Shown one piece after another: positions 40,183 to 46,320 of a DNA stretch of 46,320 nucleotides (its first letter is position 1; each line of letters starts with the position of its first letter). Source of the DNA: Candidatus Mediterraneibacter excrementavium (GTDB taxonomy: Bacteria; Bacillota; Clostridia; Lachnospirales; Lachnospiraceae); NCBI GenBank assembly GCA_019120275.1, contig DWVL01000006.1, positions 1 to 46,320 of the forward strand, written 5' to 3'. Below the pieces are notes generated by a model. It worked only from the letters and a program-made list of their open reading frames with translations. It ran no database searches and was not told where the DNA came from. The translations under genes and the position numbers were made by a program.

Positions 40183-41532
40183 ATGGAACAGGACAATTCA
40201 TTCATGCGGACGAGGCCGGTCTTCCGGCTTCTGGTATCCATGTCGGTGCCGATGATGCTCTCCATGCTGATCCAGTCACTCTACAATATCGTGGACAGCA
40301 TCTATGTATCCTGGCTCGGGACGGACGCGCTGACCGCTGTTTCCCTGGCCTACCCGCTGCAGAATGCCATCATATCCGCAGGCGTGGGGATCGGCGTGGG
40401 GATCAGCTCCGCCATCTCTATCCATCTGGGATCCGGAAACCAGGAAAAGGCGGACCGGGCGGCCACTATGGGAATCGTGCTGACCGTATTCCACTGTCTG
40501 CTGTTCATCCTGGCAAGCCTCTTCATTACCCGCCCCTTCCTGTCGCTTTTCACGAAGGATCCGGCTATCCTGGAAGACGCGTGCAGCTATACCCGCACTG
40601 TACTGTGCCTGTCATTCGGCTCGCTGCTGCAGATCGCCTTTGAGAAAATCTTTCAGAGCATCGGCAAAATGAAGATCACCATGCTGCTCCTCATCGCCGG
40701 CTGTGTGATCAATATCATCCTGGACCCGATCCTGATCTTCGGACTTCTCGGCTTCCCCGCGCTCGGCGTTGCGGGCGCAGCCATCGCAACCGTAATCGGA
40801 CAGATCTGCGCCTTTCTGTTGTACATCGTCGTATATATGAGAAAATCCTACGCCGTACATATCCGGGCGAAATATATAAGCCCGGACTGGCAGATCATCC
40901 GCCAGATCTACAGCGTAGGAATTCCTTCTACCGTTATGATGCTGATGCCGTCCGTACTGATCAGCATCCTGAACCGGATCCTGGCCTCGTTTTCTGATCT
41001 GTACGTTGCGGTCCTGGGCGTCTATTACAAGCTCCAGACCTTTATCTACATGCCTGCAAACGGCATCGTGCAGGGCATGCGTCCCATCATCGGCTATAAT
41101 TACGGCGCCGGCGAGACACGCCGGGTACGCAGCACCATCCGCTACAGCCTGGTCTGCGCCGCTGCGATCATGCTGCTTGGCACGGTTCTTTCCCTGCTGA
41201 TCCCGGAGCAGATCTTCGCCCTTTTCGATGCGGACGAAGAACTCATGTCAGCCGGCGTATCGGCGCTCCGGATCATCTCCGCCGGATTCCTGATCTCCTC
41301 CATCGGCGTGATCTATTCCGGTACTTTTGAGGCCCTTGGAGACGGGCGGCGGTCGCTTGCCATCTCTCTGCTTCGGCAGTTCGTGATCACCATCCCGGTC
41401 AGCTTCATCCTCTCCCGGTTCATGGGGCCGGCCGGCATCTGGATCGCATTTCCGGCAGGGGAGATCTGCGCGGCTATTGTCGCGTTCTTCCTCCTTCGTT
41501 TCTATCAGAAAGGAGCGTTCTCGCCTGTCTGA
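40183..41532 (+). CDS. MATE-family multidrug/Na+ antiporter
   Basis: 449 residues from ATG 40183 (AAAGGGG upstream, somewhat distant). Twelve membrane helices in two homologous halves. Typical MATE elements: PVFRLLVSMSVPMMLSMLIQSLYNIVDSIYVSWLG at the start, QNAIISAGVGIGVGISSAIS, and YMPANGIVQGMRPIIGYNYGAGE in the second half. It exports drugs or metabolites in exchange for Na+ or H+; the substrate cannot be predicted. It lies 119 nt after mntP and its terminator, so it has its own promoter, which was not clearly seen. It converges on mtnA. Confidence 0.92.
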   Translation: MEQDNSFMRTRPVFRLLVSMSVPMMLSMLIQSLYNIVDSIYVSWLGTDALTAVSLAYPLQNAIISAGVGIGVGISSAISIHLGSGNQEKADRAATMGIVLTVFHCLLFILASLFITRPFLSLFTKDPAILEDACSYTRTVLCLSFGSLLQIAFEKIFQSIGKMKITMLLLIAGCVINIILDPILIFGLLGFPALGVAGAAIATVIGQICAFLLYIVVYMRKSYAVHIRAKYISPDWQIIRQIYSVGIPSTVMMLMPSVLISILNRILASFSDLYVAVLGVYYKLQTFIYMPANGIVQGMRPIIGYNYGAGETRRVRSTIRYSLVCAAAIMLLGTVLSLLIPEQIFALFDADEELMSAGVSALRIISAGFLISSIGVIYSGTFEALGDGRRSLAISLLRQFVITIPVSFILSRFMGPAGIWIAFPAGEICAAIVAFFLLRFYQKGAFSPV

Positions 41533-41578
41533 CCGGATACAGCCTTTATGCATCTCTGGCTGCCGATCCGGAGACAAC

Positions 41579-42646
41579 TCAGAACAGCTTTGCAAGGCTT
41601 TCCGTATACGGGGGATAGCAGATCCCTTTCTCTGTGATGATCGCCGTGATCAGACTGTGATCCGTCACATCAAAGGAAGGATTATAGCATTTCACATCCC
41701 CCGGAGCCACCGGCTCCTCATAAAACTTCTCTTTAATCTCTCCCGGATCCCGCAGCTCGATATGGATATCGTCTCCGGTGGGACAGTTCATGTCAATGGT
41801 CGACGTCGGCCCCAGCACATAGAACGGGATCCCGTAATACTTCGCCAGCACCGCCACGCCGCTGGTGCCAATCTTGTTCGCTGTATCGCCGTTCGCAGCC
41901 ACCCGGTCGCACCCCACCATGCATGCCTGGATCCAGCCGTTCTTCATCACAATACTGGCCATATTGTCGCAGATCAGCGTCACATCGATCCCTGCACGCT
42001 GCAGTTCCCAGGCAGTCAGCCGCGCACCCTGCAGGAGCGGCCGTGTCTCATCCGCAAAGACGCGGAACTCCATCCCCCGCTCTTTTCCGAGAAACAGCGG
42101 TCCCTGCCCGGTCCCGTACCGGGATGTGGCAAGCGGTCCGGCGTTGCAGTGGGTGAGGATCCCGTCGCCATCTTTAAGAAGCGACAGCCCGTATTCTGAT
42201 ATCGCGCGGCACATCTCCATATCTTCCTCATGGATCTTCAGACATTCCGCTTTCAAAAGTTCCAGGATGTCCGGGATCCTTTTTCCTTCATTTTCCGTCA
42301 CCACGCGTTCCATCCGGTTCAAGGCCCAGCTCAGGTTCACCGCCGTCGGCCGGGCAGAGTCAAGGTAATCCTTCTGTCTGCGGAATTCCCTCAGGAACCC
42401 GTCATAGTCCGACGCTTCGATCCGGAGCGCCAGGCAGTAGATTCCGTATCCGGCGCAGATGCCGATGGCCGGTGCGCCCCGGACCTGCAGCCGGTTGATA
42501 GCCGTCCACATCTCCTCCGCCGTGGTCAGCGTAAGATATTCCGTCCGGTTCGGCAGCTGTGTCTGGTCAATGATAACAACCGCTGTACCGTCATCGCTCA
42601 GACGCACGCTTTGAATATGGGTAACATGTCCGATATCTGTAGTCAT
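41579..42646 (-). CDS. mtnA: S-methyl-5-thioribose-1-phosphate isomerase (MtnA)
   Basis: 355 residues from ATG 42646 (MTTDIGHV); AGGAG with 9 nt spacing precedes it, and an earlier in-frame ATG overlaps that site. eIF2B-alpha/MtnA family motifs: [14 protein letters not shown], catalytic Cys in [13 protein letters not shown], catalytic Asp in [18 protein letters not shown], and [20 protein letters not shown]. The enzyme turns 5-methylthioribose-1-phosphate into methylthioribulose-1-phosphate in methionine salvage. No other salvage gene (kinase, aldolase, dehydratase) is nearby. Some homologues act in the related DHAP shunt or as ribose-1,5-bisphosphate isomerase, so the exact substrate is unproven. 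Confidence 0.9.
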   Translation of the reverse strand: MTTDIGHVTHIQSVRLSDDGTAVVIIDQTQLPNRTEYLTLTTAEEMWTAINRLQVRGAPAIGICAGYGIYCLALRIEASDYDGFLREFRRQKDYLDSARPTAVNLSWALNRMERVVTENEGKRIPDILELLKAECLKIHEEDMEMCRAISEYGLSLLKDGDGILTHCNAGPLATSRYGTGQGPLFLGKERGMEFRVFADETRPLLQGARLTAWELQRAGIDVTLICDNMASIVMKNGWIQACMVGCDRVAANGDTANKIGTSGVAVLAKYYGIPFYVLGPTSTIDMNCPTGDDIHIELRDPGEIKEKFYEEPVAPGDVKCYNPSFDVTDHSLITAIITEKGICYPPYTESLAKLF

Positions 42647-42673
42647 ATTGCTCATCTCCTGATTTATATTACA

Positions 42674-42709
42674 ACGGCAGGATGCGCCAAAATGTGCATC
42701 CTGCCGTTT
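42674..42709 (-). terminator. Strong hairpin between tRNA-Leu and mtnA
   Basis: ACGGCAGGATGC/GCATCCTGCCGT, a 12-bp stem just past the 3' end of tRNA-Leu on the minus strand. The following TTGTAATAT is only a weak U-run; it is probably the end of the tRNA transcript or a processing barrier. Confidence 0.65.
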
Positions 42710-42713
42710 GCAA

Positions 42714-42794
42714 TGCGGATAACAGGACTTGAACCTGCACGTCGTAGACACCAGATCCTAAATCTGGCGCGTCTGCCAATTCCGCCATATCCGC
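42714..42794 (-). tRNA. tRNA-Leu (UAG anticodon)
   Basis: Class II tRNA with a variable arm. Acceptor GCGGATA/TATCCGC, anticodon stem CCAGA/TCTGG with loop TTTAGGA (anticodon TAG), T-loop GTTCAAGTCC. CCA not encoded. It is 116 nt after tRNA-Lys, with a hairpin in between. Confidence 0.94.
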
Positions 42795-42865
42795 TCATTA
42801 TTAGTTACCTGGAAACACCAACGGGCAAAACGCTTCCATATCATCTTTCCCGTCTGATAAAAGCA

Positions 42866-42893
42866 GCGGAGATCCTGCAATTCAGGACCTCCG
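42866..42893 (-). terminator. Terminator-like hairpin after tRNA-Lys
   Basis: GCGGAGgTCCTG/CAGGAtCTCCGC with a 4-5-nt loop, followed on the minus strand by TGCTTTTAT. It would end or attenuate the six-tRNA transcript before tRNA-Leu. Confidence 0.7.
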
Positions 42894-42910
42894 CCGCACC
42901 TGTTCCGCCG

Positions 42911-42983
42911 TGAGCGTGCGGGGATTCGAACCCCGGACAACTTGATTAAAAGTCAAGTGCTCTACCACCTGAGCTACACGCCC
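42911..42983 (-). tRNA. tRNA-Lys (UUU anticodon)
   Basis: Acceptor GGGCGTG/CACGCTC (one G-U pair), anticodon stem CTTGA/TCAAG with loop CTTTTAA, T-arm GGGGTTCGAATCCCC. CCA not encoded. Confidence 0.95.
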
Positions 42984-43021
42984 TTATTTTCTTTTTCAGC
43001 CTACCCGTAAGTAAACCTTAA

Positions 43022-43093
43022 CTGGGCTAGCTGGATTCGAACCAGCGAATGCAGGAGTCAAAGTCCTGTGCCTTACCGCTTGGCGATAGCCCA
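43022..43093 (-). tRNA. tRNA-Gln (UUG anticodon)
   Basis: Acceptor TGGGCTA/TAGCCCA, anticodon stem CAGGA/TCCTG with loop CTTTGAC, T-arm CTGGTTCGAATCCAG. CCA not encoded. Confidence 0.95.
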
Positions 43094-43143
43094 TTAAAGA
43101 CTTGTACCTGACACTGCATGCCAGTATGAATATAAAAGAAAAG

Positions 43144-43218
43144 GGTGGGTAGTGGGACTCGAACCCACGATATCCAGAACCACAATCTGGCGCGCTAACC
43201 AACTGCACCATACCCACC
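43144..43218 (-). tRNA. tRNA-His (GUG anticodon)
   Basis: Acceptor GTGGGTA/TACCCAC with an extra encoded G before position 1 opposite discriminator C, as required for HisRS. Anticodon stem CCAGA/TCTGG with loop TTGTGGT. Confidence 0.95.
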
Positions 43219-43222
43219 ATAA

Positions 43223-43296
43223 CGAGCCTGGGGGGATTCGAACCCACGACCTACGGCTTAGAAGGCCGTTGCTCTATCCAGCTGAGCTACAGACTC
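43223..43296 (-). tRNA. tRNA-Arg (UCU anticodon)
   Basis: Acceptor GAGTCTG/CAGGCTC, anticodon stem ACGGC/GCCGT with loop CTTCTAA. The T-stem reads GTGGG on one side and CCCCC on the other, leaving a U-C mismatch where a pair is expected; the rest is regular. Confidence 0.93.
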
Positions 43297-43330
43297 ATTT
43301 CGTCATATAATCCTGCATCTTCCGCAGGAA

Positions 43331-43401
43331 AGCGGGTGATGAGAATCGAACTCACGTATCCAGCTTGGAAGGCTGGTGTTCTACCATTGAACTACACCCG
43401 C
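43331..43401 (-). tRNA. tRNA-Gly (UCC anticodon)
   Basis: Acceptor GCGGGTG/CACCCGC, anticodon stem CCAGC/GCTGG with loop CTTCCAA, T-arm TGAGTTCGATTCTCA. Second glycine tRNA of the window, with a different anticodon from the one at 33324-33394. Confidence 0.95.
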
Positions 43402-43407
43402 ACATTA

Positions 43408-43482
43408 TCGGGGTGACAGGATTCGAACCTGCGACCTCCTGGTCCCAAACCAGGCGCTCTAGCCAAGCTGAGCCACACCCCG
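43408..43482 (-). tRNA. tRNA-Pro (UGG anticodon)
   Basis: Acceptor CGGGGTG/CACCCCG, anticodon stem CCTGG/CCAGG with loop TTTGGGA, T-arm GCAGGTTCGAATCCTGT. First tRNA of the array, 44 nt from the -10 of its promoter. Confidence 0.95.
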
Positions 43483-43525
43483 GTGCATTCCGCTGAGATC
43501 CTGTCTTTCCCACAGCGCATGGATT

Positions 43526-43554
43526 ATTATATTATACAGATTCCTGCATGTCAA
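43526..43554 (-). promoter_or_regulatory. Full-consensus promoter of the tRNA array
   Basis: Minus-strand TTGACA (43549-43554), exactly 17 bp, TATAAT (43526-43531). It is upstream of tRNA-Pro and is the best sigma-A promoter in the window, as expected for a stable-RNA operon. Confidence 0.92.
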
Positions 43555-43607
43555 CAACTTTTTTCATTTTTCATACGGTTTTCCAGAATATCCTCTGTCC
43601 GTAATGA

Positions 43608-44090
43608 TTATGACAGATATTTCTGCTCAAACAGCGCGCTGCCGTCTTCAGAAATCTCCATGATCATATAACTGCCTTTTCTCCCGTCCTGCCTGGGAAA
43701 CGAAAGACTGCCCGGATTCAAGATTGTCAGACCATCCTTCTGTTCAAAATATGGCTTATGCGTATGGCCGAACATGACAATATCCACATCCCGGGCACGC
43801 GCTTCCTCTGCAATATATTCCGGATCAAGCGACACATAGTATGCATGGCCGTGTGTAATAAACACTTTATATTTTCCGAGCCGGAATTCTTCTTCTCTCG
43901 GAAGGTCCGAAAAGAAATCATTATTTCCTCTGACGATATGCTTCTCGCAGTCCACGACTGCATTCACATAATCCTCTCCGCCTTCTATATCGCCCAGATG
44001 GACAAACACATCGATCCTTCCCGCCTCATTAAGTGCGCGGTCCAGAGCGCTGTGTCTGCCATGCGTATCACTGACGATCAAAATCCTCAT
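43608..44090 (-). CDS. YfcE/MJ0936-type metallophosphoesterase
   Basis: 160 residues. Calcineurin-like metal-binding motifs: SDTHGRH (Asp8, His10), HLGDIEGG (Asp34), RGNND (Asn56), ITHGHAYY and FGHTHKP. The family hydrolyses phosphodiesters with Mn2+ in the cytoplasm; the natural substrate is not established. It overlaps rdgB by 4 nt (ATGA), an arrangement seen in many Firmicutes, and the methyltransferase gene lies before rdgB in the same compact operon. Confidence 0.92.
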   Translation of the reverse strand: MRILIVSDTHGRHSALDRALNEAGRIDVFVHLGDIEGGEDYVNAVVDCEKHIVRGNNDFFSDLPREEEFRLGKYKVFITHGHAYYVSLDPEYIAEEARARDVDIVMFGHTHKPYFEQKDGLTILNPGSLSFPRQDGRKGSYMIMEISEDGSALFEQKYLS

Positions 44091-44701
44091 CTCAATCCCC
44101 CGTCAAGTTTCTCTTTCAGTACATCGCGCATTGCCCGCAGCGCCTTTCCTCTGTGGCTAAGCTCATTCTTCTGTTCCGGAGACATCTGTGCCGTCGTGCA
44201 TCCATACTCCGGAACATAGAAGATCGGATCGTATCCAAACCCATTTTCACCGGCTGATTCGTAAGCAACCCGCCCTTCAATGGTTTTTCGGACAACGTCC
44301 ACTGTACCGTCCGGAAATACGGCAGCCACCGCACATACAAAACGTGCGGTGCGTTCTTCTTCCGGTACACCCTCCATGCGGTCAAGGAGAATGCTGTTCT
44401 TAATGACATATGACGTATCCTCTCCGGCAAAACGTGCGGAATAAATGCCCGGCGCTTTATCCAGATAATCAATCTCCAGTCCCGAATCATCTGCGAGCAC
44501 AATATCGCTTGTCAGAACTCTTGCCACTGCTCTCGCTTTAATTTCTGCGTTTTCCTCAAAGCTCGCCCCGTCTTCAACAATATCCACATCGACTCCCGCT
44601 TCCTTCATGGAAAGGATTTCCACTCCCAGGTCACCAAGGATCATGCGGATCTCTTTCATCTTATTTTCATTACCTGTTGCGAATATAATTCTCTTCATCA
44701 T
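44087..44701 (-). CDS. rdgB: XTP/dITP diphosphatase (RdgB/HAM1 family)
   Basis: 204 residues from ATG 44701, which overlaps the stop of the methyltransferase gene by one base or so (TGATGATG); a further ATG follows at 44698. Motifs: FATGNENKMKEIRMIL, SFEENAEIKARAV, LADDSGLEIDYL, ARFAGEDTS, GENGFGYDPIFYVPE and LSHRGKALRAM. It removes non-canonical purine triphosphates (ITP, dITP, XTP) to keep them out of DNA and RNA. It is translationally coupled to both neighbours. Confidence 0.95.
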   Translation of the reverse strand: MMKRIIFATGNENKMKEIRMILGDLGVEILSMKEAGVDVDIVEDGASFEENAEIKARAVARVLTSDIVLADDSGLEIDYLDKAPGIYSARFAGEDTSYVIKNSILLDRMEGVPEEERTARFVCAVAAVFPDGTVDVVRKTIEGRVAYESAGENGFGYDPIFYVPEYGCTTAQMSPEQKNELSHRGKALRAMRDVLKEKLDGGLR

Positions 44702-45864
44702 CAAACTGTACCTTCTGTTCTTCTCTTCCCCGGCGGCTTCGGACCCGGATACTGATAGAAATAAGTCCGTATCATACCGTTATAGATTTTCCGGTTTCTG
44801 TCGGCTTTTCTTCCAAAATACCGCTGTGCATCCTCATAACTGGTGATCATATAAGCCGACCAGCTGTCGAGTTTCCGAAATGCCTCCCCGAAATCACGGT
44901 ATATCTGCGGCAGCGTCGCTTTGTCTTCCAGCCGTTCTCCGTAAGGCGGATTCGTAATAATAAAGCCGTACTTCTTCGGATGACTCAGTTCTTTTACTTC
45001 TCTCTGCTGGAAATGGATCAGATGCTCTACCCCCGCCGCCTCTGCATTTTTCCTCGCTGTGCGCAGGACATCCGCATCGGCATCATATCCCTGGATATCC
45101 GTCACGATCCGGTCATCGATCAGATCCTGCGCTTCATTGACCGCCTCGTACCAGTATTTTTTCGGGAAAACGTTTGTCCAGTCTTCCGCCGTAAATGAGC
45201 GGTTCATTCCGGGAGCGATATTCGCAGCCATCATCGCCGCTTCTATCGGAAATGTTCCGCTTCCGCAGAACGGATCGACCAGGATCCGGTCTTTCTTCCA
45301 CGGCGTCAGCATGATCAGCGCCGCCGCAAGATTTTCTGCGATCGGAGCTTTCCCCGCCGCCGGCCGGTAGCCGCGTTTGTGAAGCGAAATTCCGGTCGTA
45401 TCGATCCCCACTGTCACAATATCCTTCATCAGGAATACCCGCACCGGATATGCCGCCCCGTTTTCCGGGAACCACTCAATATGATACCGCTCTCCAAGCC
45501 TCGAGACCATCGCCTTTTTCATAATGGACTGGATATCCGAAGGACTGAACAGCCGGCTTTTGACCGAAGCTGCTTTGGACACCCAGAATTTCCCGTCTGA
45601 AGGTATGTGCTCTTCCCATGGGATCTCTCTTGTCCTGTCAAAAAGCTCCTCGAATGTCTCTGCGCGGAAACTGCCGACCTTAAGCAGCACACGTTCTGCG
45701 GTACGCAGAAAAATATTGGCTCTGGCTGCTGTTCCGGCATCTCCCGAAAACGTTACTCTGCCGTCTTCCACCTGCAGGATCTCATACCCCAGATCCTGCA
45801 CTTCGCGTTTCAGCACAGACTCAAGTCCGAAATGACAGGGCGCGATCCATTCCATCTGATTCAT
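44701..45864 (-). CDS. THUMP-domain class I RNA methyltransferase (RlmL/YpsC-like)
   Basis: 387 residues from ATG 45864 (GGAGAG upstream). N-terminal THUMP RNA-binding region (about 45-160), then a Rossmann methyltransferase with DPFCGSGTFPIEAAMMAANIAPG (SAM site) and the catalytic NPPYGERLED motif of N2-guanine or N6-adenine methyltransferases. Proteins of this group methylate 23S rRNA (RlmL N-terminal half). The second RlmK-type domain is absent, as usual in Gram-positive homologues. First gene of the operon with rdgB and the phosphodiesterase. Confidence 0.92.
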   Translation of the reverse strand: MNQMEWIAPCHFGLESVLKREVQDLGYEILQVEDGRVTFSGDAGTAARANIFLRTAERVLLKVGSFRAETFEELFDRTREIPWEEHIPSDGKFWVSKAASVKSRLFSPSDIQSIMKKAMVSRLGERYHIEWFPENGAAYPVRVFLMKDIVTVGIDTTGISLHKRGYRPAAGKAPIAENLAAALIMLTPWKKDRILVDPFCGSGTFPIEAAMMAANIAPGMNRSFTAEDWTNVFPKKYWYEAVNEAQDLIDDRIVTDIQGYDADADVLRTARKNAEAAGVEHLIHFQQREVKELSHPKKYGFIITNPPYGERLEDKATLPQIYRDFGEAFRKLDSWSAYMITSYEDAQRYFGRKADRNRKIYNGMIRTYFYQYPGPKPPGKRRTEGTV

Positions 45865-45912
45865 GAAATCTCTCCGTCCTTACGTTTTGTCTCTATACAT
45901 ATTACTATAAAT

Positions 45913-45948
45913 CAGGGACAGAGTAAAGTTGAACTTTACCTGTCCCTG
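45913..45948. repeat. Near-perfect 36-bp palindrome
   Basis: CAGGGACAG-A-GTAAAGTT is followed by its inverse AACTTTAC-CTGTCCCTG with one central base and one bulged A. It has no U-run on either strand, so it is not a classical terminator. It lies between the Asn-rich small gene and the methyltransferase gene and looks like a REP/MITE-like element or an operator. Confidence 0.7.
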
Positions 45949-45968
45949 CTCCGGATTACCGGTATTTC

Positions 45969-46157
45969 CTAGTAACGGTCCGACTCGTCAAATGCATCTT
46001 CATTCCTGCCGCAGTTTCTGCTGTCAGAAACATCCGAACGGGATTTGCTGTTTCTGGAAGCATTTCTGTTCTTATTCTGTCCGTCTCCGTAAGAAGAACT
46101 GTTCTTTGCATTTGAGTTTCTGCTGGAATTGTTTGTATTACTGTAATTTTTTGCCAT
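45969..46157 (-). CDS. Asn/Ser-rich small protein of unknown function
   Basis: 62 residues with AGGAGGGATTACTC before the ATG. Very rich in Asn, Ser and Arg (MAKNYSNTNNSSRNSN), one Cys, ending in an acidic DAFDESDRY. There is no hydrophobic core, so it is probably disordered. Composition recalls small, polar spore-matrix proteins such as gamma-type SASP, but there is no clear motif, so this is only a suggestion. It is transcribed alone, with an AT-rich upstream region to the right window edge. Confidence 0.7.
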   Translation of the reverse strand: MAKNYSNTNNSSRNSNAKNSSSYGDGQNKNRNASRNSKSRSDVSDSRNCGRNEDAFDESDRY

Positions 46158-46320
46158 GAGTAATCCCTCCTGTTTTTTTGTTCAGTCTTAGTATGTCTCC
46201 GAACCGCTTTTTTATTCCACATTTTATAACACAACCGCTTTTCAAATGTTTTTTACTTTTATGAAAGTTTTTCTTGCTTTTTCCAATTCGCTATATTATA
46301 CTGTTCAATGTAGAAAGGTT
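46158..46320 (-). other. AT-rich upstream region at the right edge
   Basis: No ORF. On the minus strand it holds the promoter region of the Asn-rich gene. Possible -10 words (TATAAAATG, TATAATATAG) are present without a matching -35 at the usual spacing, which would fit a sporulation sigma factor but does not show it. Confidence 0.4.

Overview
The window reads as chromosomal DNA of an endospore-forming anaerobe of the class Clostridia, most likely family Lachnospiraceae (genus not resolvable by eye). Reasons: a spoIIAA-spoIIAB-sigF cluster continuing into spoVAA-spoVAB, a T-box leader on valS, strong AGGAGG-type ribosome sites, tRNA genes without encoded CCA, an IPETG sortase-anchored surface protein and a PduB-type microcompartment protein. 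Base composition looks even, and there is no insertion sequence, phage, CRISPR array or rRNA.

Layout. (1) 1-11508, all minus strand: valS under a valine T-box, then an LTA-synthase-like enzyme, folC, a 44-residue ORF and a membrane TPR protein, closed by a terminator at 3314-3345; then the sporulation unit spoIIAA-spoIIAB-sigF-small membrane ORF-spoVAA-spoVAB; then the start of an ECF-S-like membrane protein cut by the window edge. (2) 11536-17160, minus: a glucosaminidase-like membrane protein, a heptad-repeat coiled-coil protein and a 1166-residue thioester/Cna-B/ester-bond adhesin preceded by an unassigned structured RNA leader that ends in a terminator-like hairpin. (3) 17161-22776, minus: a sugar isomerase and a rhamnulokinase, a 41-codon IclR-like remnant, then an operon of an HD alarmone-hydrolase-like protein, an orphan ParA ATPase and an AraC regulator. 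(4) 22973-24446, plus: an SDR oxidoreductase and a lone PduB-type shell protein. (5) 24469-28143, minus: hflX, a TPR lipoprotein and a Zn/Cd-type P-type ATPase. (6) 28350-30899, plus: a zinc-ribbon membrane protein, NfeD and an SPFH protein. (7) 30944-39333, mostly minus: small alarmone synthetase, PfoR-like PTS IIC protein, ung, hisF, hisH, an AGCS symporter and a two-component system; an 87-codon plus-strand gene and a tRNA-Gly(CCC) sit in the middle. (8) 39504-41532, plus: mntP and a MATE transporter. (9) 41579-46157, minus: mtnA, a seven-tRNA array (Pro, Gly, Arg, His, Gln, Lys, Leu) with a consensus promoter, a YfcE-type phosphodiesterase, rdgB, an RlmL-type methyltransferase and an Asn/Ser-rich small protein.

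How the parts work together. SpoIIAA, SpoIIAB and SigF form the forespore-specific sigma switch, with the first two spoVA genes (dipicolinate channel) attached. The T-box couples valS, and perhaps LTA synthase and folC downstream, to uncharged tRNA-Val. The adhesin and coiled-coil genes probably form one transcription unit. One single-domain alarmone hydrolase and one single-domain alarmone synthetase lie about 8 kb apart. The items most worth following are the structured leader before the adhesin, the hydrolase-ParA-AraC operon, the orphan SDR-PduB pair, the IclR-like remnant before the rhamnulokinase, and the near-perfect 36-bp palindrome at 45913-45948.
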